A stretch of DNA of 64,000 nt from Mycobacterium sp. EPa45. Its GTDB lineage: Bacteria; Actinomycetota; Actinomycetes; Mycobacteriales; Mycobacteriaceae. How positions within the stretch are numbered: position 1 is the stretch's first letter; the number at the start of each line of letters is the position of its first letter. Both the position numbers and the translations under genes were made by a program. The notes below the pieces were generated by a model. It was not told where the DNA came from, did no database searches, and worked only from the letters and a program-made list of their open reading frames with translations. The DNA is taken from the NCBI RefSeq assembly GCF_001021385.1, contig NZ_CP011773.1, positions 5,084,001 through 5,148,000 on the forward strand, read 5' to 3'. This document shows positions 37,444 through 44,560 of this stretch, piece after piece.

Positions 37444-38307
37444 CTACTTCAGCAGCCGTGACATCCGCCGGTCGGCCAGCACCTTGCCGCCGGTCTGACA
37501 CGTCGGGCAGTACTGAAACGACTTGTCGGCGAACGAAACCTCCCGCACGGTGTCACCACACACCGGGCAGGGCAACCCGGTGCGAGCATGTACCCGCAGC
37601 CCAGATCGCTTCTCCCCCTTCAAGGTTGCCGCCTGCTGGCCGACGGAACGTTGCACGGCGTCGGTGAGCACCGAGATCATCGCGTCGTGCAGGGCGCCGA
37701 GTTGCGCTGCGGTGAGTTTGTTGGCCGTCGCGAAGGGTGAAAGCTTGGCGACGTGCAGGATCTCGTCGCTGTAGGCGTTGCCGATTCCCGCGATGACCTT
37801 CTGGTCGGTGAGCACGGTCTTGATCCGTCCGCTCTGCGGCTTGAGAATCTCTGCCAGTCGCTCGGGACTGAGCTCCAGCGCGTCGGGGCCCAGCGTCGCG
37901 ATGCCGGGAACCTTGGCCGGATCGTCGACAATCCACACTGCGAGCCGCTTCTGAGTGCCGGCTTCGGTGAGGTCGAAACCGGGTGCCTCACCGGGTGTTC
38001 CGAGGTGCACGCGCAGGGCGATCGGACCCTTTCCCGGTTTGAGCGGTGCGGCGGCGAGCTTGTCGCTCCACTTCAGCCAACCCGCCCTGGACAGATGGGT
38101 GATCAGCCACAGGCCTCCGGCCTGCATGCCGAGGTATTTGCCCCAGCGGGCGGCCCCCGTCACGGCTTGCCCGTGCAGCGCCGTGGACGGCGGATCGAAG
38201 GTCTTGAGCACCGACAGCGCCGCAATGTCTACGCGCCCGACGGTCTGGCCGACCGCGTGGCGACGCAGGTGGTCGGCCAGGGCCTCGACTTCGGGCAGTT
38301 CAGGCAT
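37444..38307 (-). CDS. Fpg/Nei-family DNA glycosylase/AP lyase (Rv0944-like)
   Basis: This 287-residue base-excision enzyme starts MPELPEVEALADHLRR, the Fpg N-terminus with catalytic Pro-Glu. A helix-two-turn-helix segment (DQKVIAGIGNAYSDEILHVA) is followed by a C-terminal zinc finger, CPVCGDTV and CPTCQTGGK, so the zinc site is intact. M. tuberculosis has two Fpg/MutM proteins and two Nei proteins. This genomic position matches Rv0944, which from memory is shorter or degenerate there. Here it looks complete. Activity on 8-oxoguanine or other oxidised bases is likely but not certain. Confidence 0.88.
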   Translation of the reverse strand: MPELPEVEALADHLRRHAVGQTVGRVDIAALSVLKTFDPPSTALHGQAVTGAARWGKYLGMQAGGLWLITHLSRAGWLKWSDKLAAAPLKPGKGPIALRVHLGTPGEAPGFDLTEAGTQKRLAVWIVDDPAKVPGIATLGPDALELSPERLAEILKPQSGRIKTVLTDQKVIAGIGNAYSDEILHVAKLSPFATANKLTAAQLGALHDAMISVLTDAVQRSVGQQAATLKGEKRSGLRVHARTGLPCPVCGDTVREVSFADKSFQYCPTCQTGGKVLADRRMSRLLK

Positions 38308-38316
38308 ATCGCCAGC

Positions 38317-38709
38317 TTAGCGACGCTCGGCATCCCGCAAGGGAAGAGAGAACAGCCAGCCGACGATCGACAGCACGATCGCGGCCCAGATGGCGGTCCA
38401 CCAGAACTCGTCGATCTGCAATCCCCAGTGGGTGGTGTGCTCGGTGATCCACGCCGTGATCCACAACATCAAGGCATTGATCACGATGTGAATCAGTCCC
38501 AGTGTCAGGATGTACAGCGGTATCGACACGAACTGCACGACGGGCTTGACGATCGCGTTCACCACACCGAAGACGATGGCGACGACCAGAACGATGCCGG
38601 CCCGCTGTAAAGACGTGTCACCGCCCACGAAGCTGATGCCAGGCACGATCAGCGTCACAACCCACAGCGCCAACCCGGTCACCGCGGCGCGAAGCAGGAA
38701 CGATCCCAT
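38317..38709 (-). CDS. Phage-holin-family-4-like small membrane protein
   Basis: The 130-residue protein has four predicted membrane helices: AAVTGLALWVVTLIVPGISF, AGIVLVVAIVFGVVNAIVKP, LYILTLGLIHIVINALMLWI and WTAIWAAIVLSIVGWLFSLP. It shows the conserved NAIVKPV and LGL(I)xxxxNA pattern of the DUF360/holin-4 superfamily. The label holin is historical; bacterial members are small inner-membrane proteins of unclear role. It is 9 bp before the glycosylase start on the same strand. Confidence 0.85.
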   Translation of the reverse strand: MGSFLLRAAVTGLALWVVTLIVPGISFVGGDTSLQRAGIVLVVAIVFGVVNAIVKPVVQFVSIPLYILTLGLIHIVINALMLWITAWITEHTTHWGLQIDEFWWTAIWAAIVLSIVGWLFSLPLRDAERR

Positions 38710-38727
38710 GCGGCGATCTTCCCAGAG

Positions 38728-39462
38728 TCAGGCCCGCAAGAGGTAGATGTCCATGATCCAGCCGTGTTGCGTGCGGGCCTCGGCACGGACCTGCGCGATG
38801 CGCTCGCCGATGTCGCCGACCGTGCCCGACATCAACAGTTCGTCGCCGGTGCCGAGGTAGGCCCCCCACCAGATCCGGGTCTGCGGCGGGCAACTCAGAA
38901 AGGCGCAGTCGCCGTCGAGCATGACCACGGCCGAGCCGGTCAGGCCGCTGTTGCGGAGCCGCCGCCCGGTGGTGATCAGTACGGGTTCGCCGACGTCGTT
39001 GAGCGGGATGCGATGCCGGGCGGTCAGCGCCTGGATCGCGGTGATGCCGGGGATGACGTCGTAGTCGAGCTCGACGTGGCGGCGCACCTCGTCAAGGATC
39101 CGCAGGGTGCTGTCGTACAGCGACGGGTCGCCCCACGCCAGGAAGGCGCCGACACCGTCGGGACCGAGCTCGGTCTCGATGGCCTTGGCCCACAGCTCGG
39201 CGCGAGCGAGGTGCCAGTCGGCGACGGCCTGGGTGTAGTCGCCGTCGGCCGCGCGTTTCGGGTCGGGCAGTTCGACGAAGCGGTAGCCCGGCTCGGCGAT
39301 GAAGCGCCGGCAGATCTCCCGCCGGAGCGCGACGAGATCGCTCTTCGCGTCGCCCTTGTCCATCGCGAAGAACACTTGGGTGTCATTGAGCGCATGGATC
39401 GCCTGCGACGTCACGTAGTCGGGGTCGCCGGCGCCGATGCCGATCACATGGATGGTGCGCAC
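38728..39462 (-). CDS. cobF: Precorrin-6A synthase (deacetylating) CobF
   Basis: This 244-residue SAM-dependent methyltransferase of the aerobic cobalamin pathway methylates C1 of precorrin-5 with loss of acetate. The tetrapyrrole-methylase fold is seen in HVIGIGAGDPDYVT, FFAMDKGDAKSDL, LAWGDPSLYDST and the signature YDVIPGITAIQALTA. From memory, cobF is deleted from M. tuberculosis at this same location next to Rv0944 but kept by M. canettii and many environmental species. No other cob genes or cobalamin riboswitch are nearby. Confidence 0.92.
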   Translation of the reverse strand: MRTIHVIGIGAGDPDYVTSQAIHALNDTQVFFAMDKGDAKSDLVALRREICRRFIAEPGYRFVELPDPKRAADGDYTQAVADWHLARAELWAKAIETELGPDGVGAFLAWGDPSLYDSTLRILDEVRRHVELDYDVIPGITAIQALTARHRIPLNDVGEPVLITTGRRLRNSGLTGSAVVMLDGDCAFLSCPPQTRIWWGAYLGTGDELLMSGTVGDIGERIAQVRAEARTQHGWIMDIYLLRA

Positions 39463-39471
39463 CGGGGCAGC

Positions 39472-40635
39472 CTAACGAAAGCGCCGGATTGCGGACGGCA
39501 CCAGGAGCGCAGCCGCGAAACACCCACCGACAACGCCGGAGATCAGCAGCGGCAGTCGGCCGTCGCCGCCCCACAGCAACCCGGCCCAGAGGCCGGCGCC
39601 CAGCACCGCGAAACCACTGGCACCCTGGAACACTCCCTGTGCGCTGGCCTGCCGGTCACCGCCGACGAGGGACGAGATCCACGCTTTTCCGACGCCGTCG
39701 GTGCATGCGGTGAACATCCCATAGGCCGCGATCAACAGCCACGCCGCAAGGGAATTCGTGGTCAGGCCCAAGCCGATGTAGCCGACCGCGAAGAAGACCA
39801 GCCCGAAGCCGAACACCACCGAACGCGGTAACCGGTCGGCCAGCATGCCTGCCGGAAAACTGCCGAGCGCATATACCAGGTTGTATCCCACGTAGGCGAG
39901 GATCACCCCGACCACGCCGAAGCCGATTTCGTTGAGCCGCAACAGCAGTAGCGCATCGGGGAAGTTGACGAGACCGAAGCCGACCAGCAGTGCGGTCACT
40001 CGCCAGTACCGCTCGGGCAGCTCGCGCAAGCCACGAAAGATCGGTTGGTGTTTGGCGCGCGGGACAGCGCGTCGTGGCTCGCGCACCAGCGCGACCAGCA
40101 GCACGGACAGCACCGCGGGGACGATCGCGATGTACAGCAGCGGAGCGATGTGATGGTCCAGCAGTTCGTAACCCGCCAGTCCGAGCAGCGGCCCGACCAC
40201 CGCACCGAGGGTGTCCATCGCTCGGTGGAAGCCGAATACCCTGCCGCGCAACGGTGCGTCGACACCGTCGACCAGAAGAGCATCGCGCGGGGCGCCGCGG
40301 ATCCCCTTCCCGAGGCGGTCGACCACGCGACCGGCCAGCACACCGGGCCATGCGCCGGCGAGGGCGATGATGACCTTGCCGAGTGCGGCCATCCCGTACC
40401 CGGTTGCGATCAAGGGCCGTTTGGCGAACCGATCACCGAGCGGACCTACCGCCAGCTTGGTCATCGACGCGGCGCCCTCCGCCGCGCCTTCTATGGCGCC
40501 CACGACCGACGGCGGCGCCCCCAGCACGGCGGTCAGATAGATGGGCAGCAATGGATACAGCAGCTCGCTCGCCGCGTCTTGGAGGAACGACACCGCCGAG
40601 AGCACCCGCACATTGCGGGTCAACCACGCAGTCAT
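39472..40635 (-). CDS. Major facilitator superfamily transporter
   Basis: The 387-residue protein has about 12 hydrophobic helices. The loop after helix 2 (LAVGPLGDRFAKRPLI) is the MFS motif A, and a related copy in the second half reads AGMLADRLPRSVVF. GRVVDRLGKGIRGAPRDALL is a distinctive segment shared with a group of uncharacterised exporters. It is 9 bp upstream of cobF on the same strand, but a cobalamin link is not implied. The substrate is unknown. Confidence 0.88.
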   Translation of the reverse strand: MTAWLTRNVRVLSAVSFLQDAASELLYPLLPIYLTAVLGAPPSVVGAIEGAAEGAASMTKLAVGPLGDRFAKRPLIATGYGMAALGKVIIALAGAWPGVLAGRVVDRLGKGIRGAPRDALLVDGVDAPLRGRVFGFHRAMDTLGAVVGPLLGLAGYELLDHHIAPLLYIAIVPAVLSVLLVALVREPRRAVPRAKHQPIFRGLRELPERYWRVTALLVGFGLVNFPDALLLLRLNEIGFGVVGVILAYVGYNLVYALGSFPAGMLADRLPRSVVFGFGLVFFAVGYIGLGLTTNSLAAWLLIAAYGMFTACTDGVGKAWISSLVGGDRQASAQGVFQGASGFAVLGAGLWAGLLWGGDGRLPLLISGVVGGCFAAALLVPSAIRRFR

Positions 40636-40659
40636 TAAGCCCGATTATGTACCGCGCAG

Positions 40660-40665
40660 TAGTAT
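40660..40665 (+). promoter_or_regulatory. -10 box, leaderless-type, for the DUF2231 gene
   Basis: TAGTAT ends 6 bp before the GTG at 40672 with no ribosome binding site between. Confidence 0.35.
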
Positions 40666-40671
40666 TCGCAC

Positions 40672-41130
40672 GTGTCGACGTTCAGCGGCCTGCCCGCTCA
40701 TGTCCTGTTCGTACATTTCATCGTGGTTCTCGCGCCACTTACGGCCGTCCTGGCGATCCTGTGCGCGCTGTGGCCCGCGGCCCGGCAGCGGCTGGTGTGG
40801 CTGGTGCTCGCCCTGTCACTCGTCGTCACAGCGCTGACGCCGCTGACCACAGAGGCTGGCGAGTGGCTCGAGCACCGCGTCGGTCGTTCGCCGGTGCTGC
40901 ACGACCACACCGAGCTCGGCGACACGATGATCTTCTTCGCACTGGCACTGCTCGTCGCGGCAGTACTGCTGGCCGTCGTCCACGTGAGCGCCGCCCGGGG
41001 GCGATCGGTGTCGACTGCCCTGGCGGCCGCCGTCGCGGTGTTTGTGGTGGTGGCCGGCGTCGCGACGATCGTGCAGGTGTACCGCATCGGCGACTCCGGT
41101 GCGAAGGCCACCTGGGGTCAGATCGCTTGA
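40672..41130 (+). CDS. DUF2231 membrane protein
   Basis: The 152-residue protein starts at GTG 40672 as MSTFSGLPAHVLFVHFIVVLAP. It has four membrane helices and the conserved early PxHxxxVHF-type segment plus RSPVLHDHTELGDTM in the loop, matching DUF2231. The histidines in this family may bind heme or metal; that is unproven. It is divergent from the MFS gene (36 bp gap) and convergent with the AraC gene. Confidence 0.85.
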   Translation: MSTFSGLPAHVLFVHFIVVLAPLTAVLAILCALWPAARQRLVWLVLALSLVVTALTPLTTEAGEWLEHRVGRSPVLHDHTELGDTMIFFALALLVAAVLLAVVHVSAARGRSVSTALAAAVAVFVVVAGVATIVQVYRIGDSGAKATWGQIA

Positions 41131-41172
41131 GTCACACCGGGTTCTGAGCCTTCGAGATCACACTCACCCCGT

Positions 41173-42312
41173 TCAGCTGTGCAGAGTGACGCTTGGGGAC
41201 TCCCCGAACTCCGTGCGGTAGGCCTGGCTGAACCGCCCGGTATGGGCGAAGCCCCAACCAATGGCGATCGCGGACACGGTGTCGTGTGATGGGTCGGCGG
41301 CCAAAAGATCTCGGTGCGCGCGCTCCAGCCGGACCCGGCGCAGGTATGCCATCGGGGTGGTGTCGAGGTGTCGACGGAACATGTACTGAACGGCTCTGGG
41401 CGTGACGTTGATGGCAGCGGCGATATCTCCCATCGAGATGTCCCGCGCACAGTTGGCCTGAATGTAGTCGATCGCCCGGCGCACCAGGGGTGCCGAGACC
41501 TGGGGATGTTCGACCTGCTCGGCGTCGGCATAGGTGTTCGGGAAGACATGCAGGAGTGTCGACGCCAGCAGCGAGACGGCACCGCCCACCAATAACGCGG
41601 CATCGTCGGGACAACGCACGCTCGACAGCGTTGACCTCACGTAGTCGATGGTCGTCCCCCACTGTGCCGCCGCGGCGCGCGACCGAGGCCGGCTGGCGGT
41701 GAAGCGAACCGTGGGTCCGCCACCGGTCGCCGGATCACCGGTGATCCGCAGCAGCGCCTCGGGTGCCAGCGCCGCAACTGACAACTCGGCATCTTCGGTT
41801 TGTGCCCAACACGGTCGACCGGGGCGCACGGCGAGGACAACCTCGCCGGTCACGCACCGCTCGGCCCGGGCGGTGGTCCCGATCCGGGCGTTGCCCGCCT
41901 TCACCTGAGTCACGAGGTAGCAGGACCATTGGCCGGTCTCGAACTCCAGAGCCCTCGGCAACTGCGCCTCGGTGATGCTGACCTGTCCGATTGCCACCCG
42001 ATTCAGCCGAATCGGGTGTTCCGGCTCGAGGCCGTCGATGCGCCCGAGCGCACCCCAGGCGCTGGTGAAAAACGCGGCGGCCGCGGCTGGATCAGCGGTG
42101 GTACAGGTGGTGTGGTGCGGAAACGCGCCGATGAGAGCTGTGATGATCGGTCCTGACTTGAACGGCGACTCAAGCCACCGCGACGCAACGCACCGAAACG
42201 GGCGGCACTCGTCGTAGGGGTTGTCCGGCTCGAGCGTGGTTCTCAGCTCTGCCGAAAGCCTACTCCGCGCGGCCTGTCGAGCTCGGGCTACAACCCGATG
42301 ACCACAGGGCAA
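41173..42312 (-). CDS. AraC-family transcriptional regulator
   Basis: The protein has up to 379 residues. The C-terminal 100 residues are a clear AraC/XylS double helix-turn-helix (DYIQANCARDISMGDIAAAI, then SAIAIGWGFAHTGRFSQAYR). The N-terminal part looks like an AraC ligand-binding region. The start is uncertain. TTG at 42312 is the first in-frame start, and no ATG or GTG follows until deep in the protein. It is divergent from the oxidoreductase at 42357, and the KstR box at 42333-42346 lies in the 44-bp gap. It may act on that neighbour; the effector is unknown. Confidence 0.8.
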   Translation of the reverse strand: MPCGHRVVARARQAARSRLSAELRTTLEPDNPYDECRPFRCVASRWLESPFKSGPIITALIGAFPHHTTCTTADPAAAAAFFTSAWGALGRIDGLEPEHPIRLNRVAIGQVSITEAQLPRALEFETGQWSCYLVTQVKAGNARIGTTARAERCVTGEVVLAVRPGRPCWAQTEDAELSVAALAPEALLRITGDPATGGGPTVRFTASRPRSRAAAAQWGTTIDYVRSTLSSVRCPDDAALLVGGAVSLLASTLLHVFPNTYADAEQVEHPQVSAPLVRRAIDYIQANCARDISMGDIAAAINVTPRAVQYMFRRHLDTTPMAYLRRVRLERAHRDLLAADPSHDTVSAIAIGWGFAHTGRFSQAYRTEFGESPSVTLHS

Positions 42313-42332
42313 GACGGTCTGGTGACCTTAGG

Positions 42333-42346
42333 TAGAACACGTTCTA
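42333..42346 (+). promoter_or_regulatory. KstR box between araC and oxidoreductase
   Basis: TAGAACACGTTCTA matches TnnAACnnGTTnnA at all 8 fixed positions with perfect 6-bp arms. It ends 10 bp before the ATG at 42357 and 20 bp before the divergent AraC start. From memory Rv0940c, the homologue of the 42357 gene, belongs to the KstR regulon. Confidence 0.75.
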
Positions 42347-42356
42347 CTATCGCGGC

Positions 42357-43229
42357 ATGCGATTCACCTACGCCGAGGCGATGATCGATCCATCGTTCTA
42401 CATTCCGCTTGCCAAAGCCGTCGAGGCGGCCGGCTACGACGCGATGACGATTCCGGACAGCGTTGCCTACCCGTTCGAGTCGGACTCGACCTATCCCTAC
42501 ACCCCCGACGGCAACCGGGAGTTCCTGGACGGCAAGCCGTTCATCGAGACGTTCCTGCTCACCGCCGCGCTGGGTGCGGTGACCGAGCGGCTCAAGTTCA
42601 ACTTCTTCGTCCTCAAGTTGCCGATCAGGCCGCCGGCCTTGGTGGCCAAACAGGCCGGCTCATTGGCCGCGCTGATCGGAAATCGGGTGGGACTCGGCGT
42701 CGGAACCAGCCCGTGGCCCGAGGACTACGAGTTGATGGGCGTGCCGTTCGCCAAGCGAGGCAAGCGGATGGACGAATGCATCGAGATCATCCGCGGGCTC
42801 ACCACTGGTGACTACTTCGAATTCCACGGGGAGTTCTACGACATCCCGAAAACCAAAATGACGCCCGCGCCATCCGAACCCCTTCCGATCCTGATCGGGG
42901 GACACGCCGATGCCGCGCTGCGCCGCGCCGCCCGCAACGACGGCTGGATGCACGGCGGCGGCACCGACGACCTCGACGACCTGCTGGTCAAGCTCAACCG
43001 GTACCGGGACGAGGAAGGGACGTCTGCTCGGCCATTCGAAATCCACGTGATCTCGCTCGACGCGTTCACCGTCGACGGGGTGAAACGTTTGGAGGACAAG
43101 GGAATTACCGACGTGATGGTCGGATTTCGCCTTCCCTACATCAAGGGGCCCGATACCGAGCCGCTGGACACCAAGATCCGCAACCTCGAGATGTTCGCCG
43201 AAAAAGTGATCGCAAAGGTCAACCGCTAG
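42357..43229 (+). CDS. F420/FMN luciferase-like oxidoreductase (Rv0940c-like)
   Basis: This 290-residue LLM-family protein starts MRFTYAEAMIDPSFYIPLAK. GNRVGLGVGTSPWPEDYELMG and LPILIGGHADAALRRAARNDGW are the family's barrel motifs. The perfect KstR box directly before it links it to sterol catabolism. The specific reaction is not known. An F420-dependent reduction or dehydrogenation of a sterol-side-chain or ring intermediate is possible. The 3' end overlaps the convergent crotonase gene by 4 bp. Confidence 0.88.
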   Translation: MRFTYAEAMIDPSFYIPLAKAVEAAGYDAMTIPDSVAYPFESDSTYPYTPDGNREFLDGKPFIETFLLTAALGAVTERLKFNFFVLKLPIRPPALVAKQAGSLAALIGNRVGLGVGTSPWPEDYELMGVPFAKRGKRMDECIEIIRGLTTGDYFEFHGEFYDIPKTKMTPAPSEPLPILIGGHADAALRRAARNDGWMHGGGTDDLDDLLVKLNRYRDEEGTSARPFEIHVISLDAFTVDGVKRLEDKGITDVMVGFRLPYIKGPDTEPLDTKIRNLEMFAEKVIAKVNR

Positions 43230-44026
43230 AGCGGATCCCACTTCGGAGCGCGCTTCTCGCGGTGCGCCATCGCGGCCTCGCGTGGATTGTTGGTGAACCC
43301 GGTCAGCACCTGCGTCCGGTTCTCGATCTCCTTGGCGTGCCGCAGGCTCGGCGCATCCAGGGCGGCGTTGAGCCCGGTCTTGGTCTGCCAGACCCCGAAC
43401 GCATTGTTGGCGGCGATGCTGCGCGCCATCGCCAGGGCTGCGTCGGCGAGTTCGTCCTCGGACACCACCTCGTGCACCAGCCCGATCCGGTAGGCCTCGC
43501 CCGCGTCGATGATCCGTCCGGTGAGCATCATCTCGCGGGCCGCACCCGCTCCCACGATCTTCGGCAGCAGATAGCTCGTGCCCATGTCCAGCGACGAGAA
43601 CCCCGCCTTGATGAACACCGAACCGAAGCGGGCGGCTTGCGAGGCGATCCGGATGTCGCAGTGCAATGCGTAGGCCAATCCGCCACCGACGGCGACTCCG
43701 TTCACCGCCGCGACCACCGGAATGGGCAGCTCGTAGAGCCGGGTCAACTGATCGGCCAGCCGAACCTGCGCGTCGTAGGTGGTCTTGAATTCCGCTCCCG
43801 CCGGCTCGGTCCACGGTTGCCCGGTGCCACTGAGGTCGGCACCCGCGCAGAAGCCCCGGCCCGCGCCGGTCAGGATCGCGACCCGGTAGTTCCAGGAACT
43901 CAGCTCGTCGAGGGCGTCATCCAGCCCGTCCATCAGGGCACCGTCGATCGCGTTGAGCAGATTCGGCCGGTTCAGCGTGACCCTGACAATCCCGTGTTCG
44001 ATCTCCTCGAATTCCACCGCAGCCAT
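43226..44026 (-). CDS. Enoyl-CoA hydratase/isomerase family protein
   Basis: This 266-residue crotonase-fold protein has RGFCAGADLSGTG and NGVAVGGGLAYALHCDIRIA as CoA/oxyanion loops. The second active-site loop reads FSSLDMGTSYLLPKIVG, with Asp where many family members have Glu. The mutation suggests isomerase or atypical chemistry. ATG at 44026 (MAAVEFEEIEH) is preferred; a GTG at 44035 adds three residues. It is divergent from the SRPBCC gene, 44 bp apart. Its pathway is unclear; the neighbouring LLM and PrpE genes point to acyl-CoA metabolism. Confidence 0.88.
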   Translation of the reverse strand: MAAVEFEEIEHGIVRVTLNRPNLLNAIDGALMDGLDDALDELSSWNYRVAILTGAGRGFCAGADLSGTGQPWTEPAGAEFKTTYDAQVRLADQLTRLYELPIPVVAAVNGVAVGGGLAYALHCDIRIASQAARFGSVFIKAGFSSLDMGTSYLLPKIVGAGAAREMMLTGRIIDAGEAYRIGLVHEVVSEDELADAALAMARSIAANNAFGVWQTKTGLNAALDAPSLRHAKEIENRTQVLTGFTNNPREAAMAHREKRAPKWDPL

Positions 44027-44036
44027 GTGCTGCACG

Positions 44037-44064
44037 TTAGCGGTGGGGCCGCACCGGGTATAGG
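44037..44064 (+). promoter_or_regulatory. Promoter of the SRPBCC gene, leaderless-type
   Basis: TTAGCG (44037-44042), 16 bp, TATAGG (44059-44064); the ATG at 44071 follows 6 bp later without a Shine-Dalgarno. Confidence 0.4.
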
Positions 44065-44070
44065 GCGCCC

Positions 44071-44499
44071 ATGGCTACTGTTGACGTAACCGTTCCCTCC
44101 GATGTGTCGCCGCAGCAAGCCTGGAAACTGGCCTCGGACCTCAACCGCTTCGATGAGTGGATGACGATCTTCGCGGGTTGGCGAAGCCCGGTACCGGAAA
44201 CGATCTCCGAGGGCACCGAGGTGTCGTCGCTGATCAAGGTCAAGGGCTTTCGCAACACCATCCATTGGCGGGTCACCGAGTACGACGAGCCGAACACCAT
44301 CGGTCTGACCGGCACCGGCTGGCCCGGTATCAGGATCTGCATCACGATGAACGTGAAGGACGCCCAGGATCGCACCTGCTTTCACCTGATCGCCGATTTC
44401 TCCGGAGGAGTGCTCAACGGGCCGGTGGGGCGCCTGGTCGCGAAAATCCTCGAGTCCGACGTCCGCAAATCGGTGTCGAATCTGGCCGCTTTGGCCTGA
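44071..44499 (+). CDS. SRPBCC (START-like) protein, Rv0910-toxin-like family
   Basis: This 142-residue polyketide-cyclase/START-fold protein starts MATVDVTVPSDVSPQQAWKL, with a central SDLNRFDEWMTIFAGWRSP and C-terminal amphipathic helix (LESDVRKSVSNLAAL). Mycobacterial proteins of this shape include Rv0910, described as a toxin of a type II pair. Here no small antitoxin gene is adjacent, so binding of a hydrophobic ligand is the safer guess. It is followed 61 bp later by prpE. Confidence 0.8.
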   Translation: MATVDVTVPSDVSPQQAWKLASDLNRFDEWMTIFAGWRSPVPETISEGTEVSSLIKVKGFRNTIHWRVTEYDEPNTIGLTGTGWPGIRICITMNVKDAQDRTCFHLIADFSGGVLNGPVGRLVAKILESDVRKSVSNLAALA

Positions 44500-44560
44500 G
44501 GGTGACGCCGGCGTCAGCCCGCGCTACCGTGCTTACACCCAATGACGGGAGGAAGCCGGG

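Noticed and set aside
38710..39470. A cobalamin riboswitch near cobF
   Set aside because: The flanking gaps are 18 and 9 bp, too short, and no B12-box was seen.
44071..44499. Toxin of a toxin-antitoxin pair
   Set aside because: The SRPBCC protein resembles Rv0910, but no small antitoxin gene is adjacent on either side.
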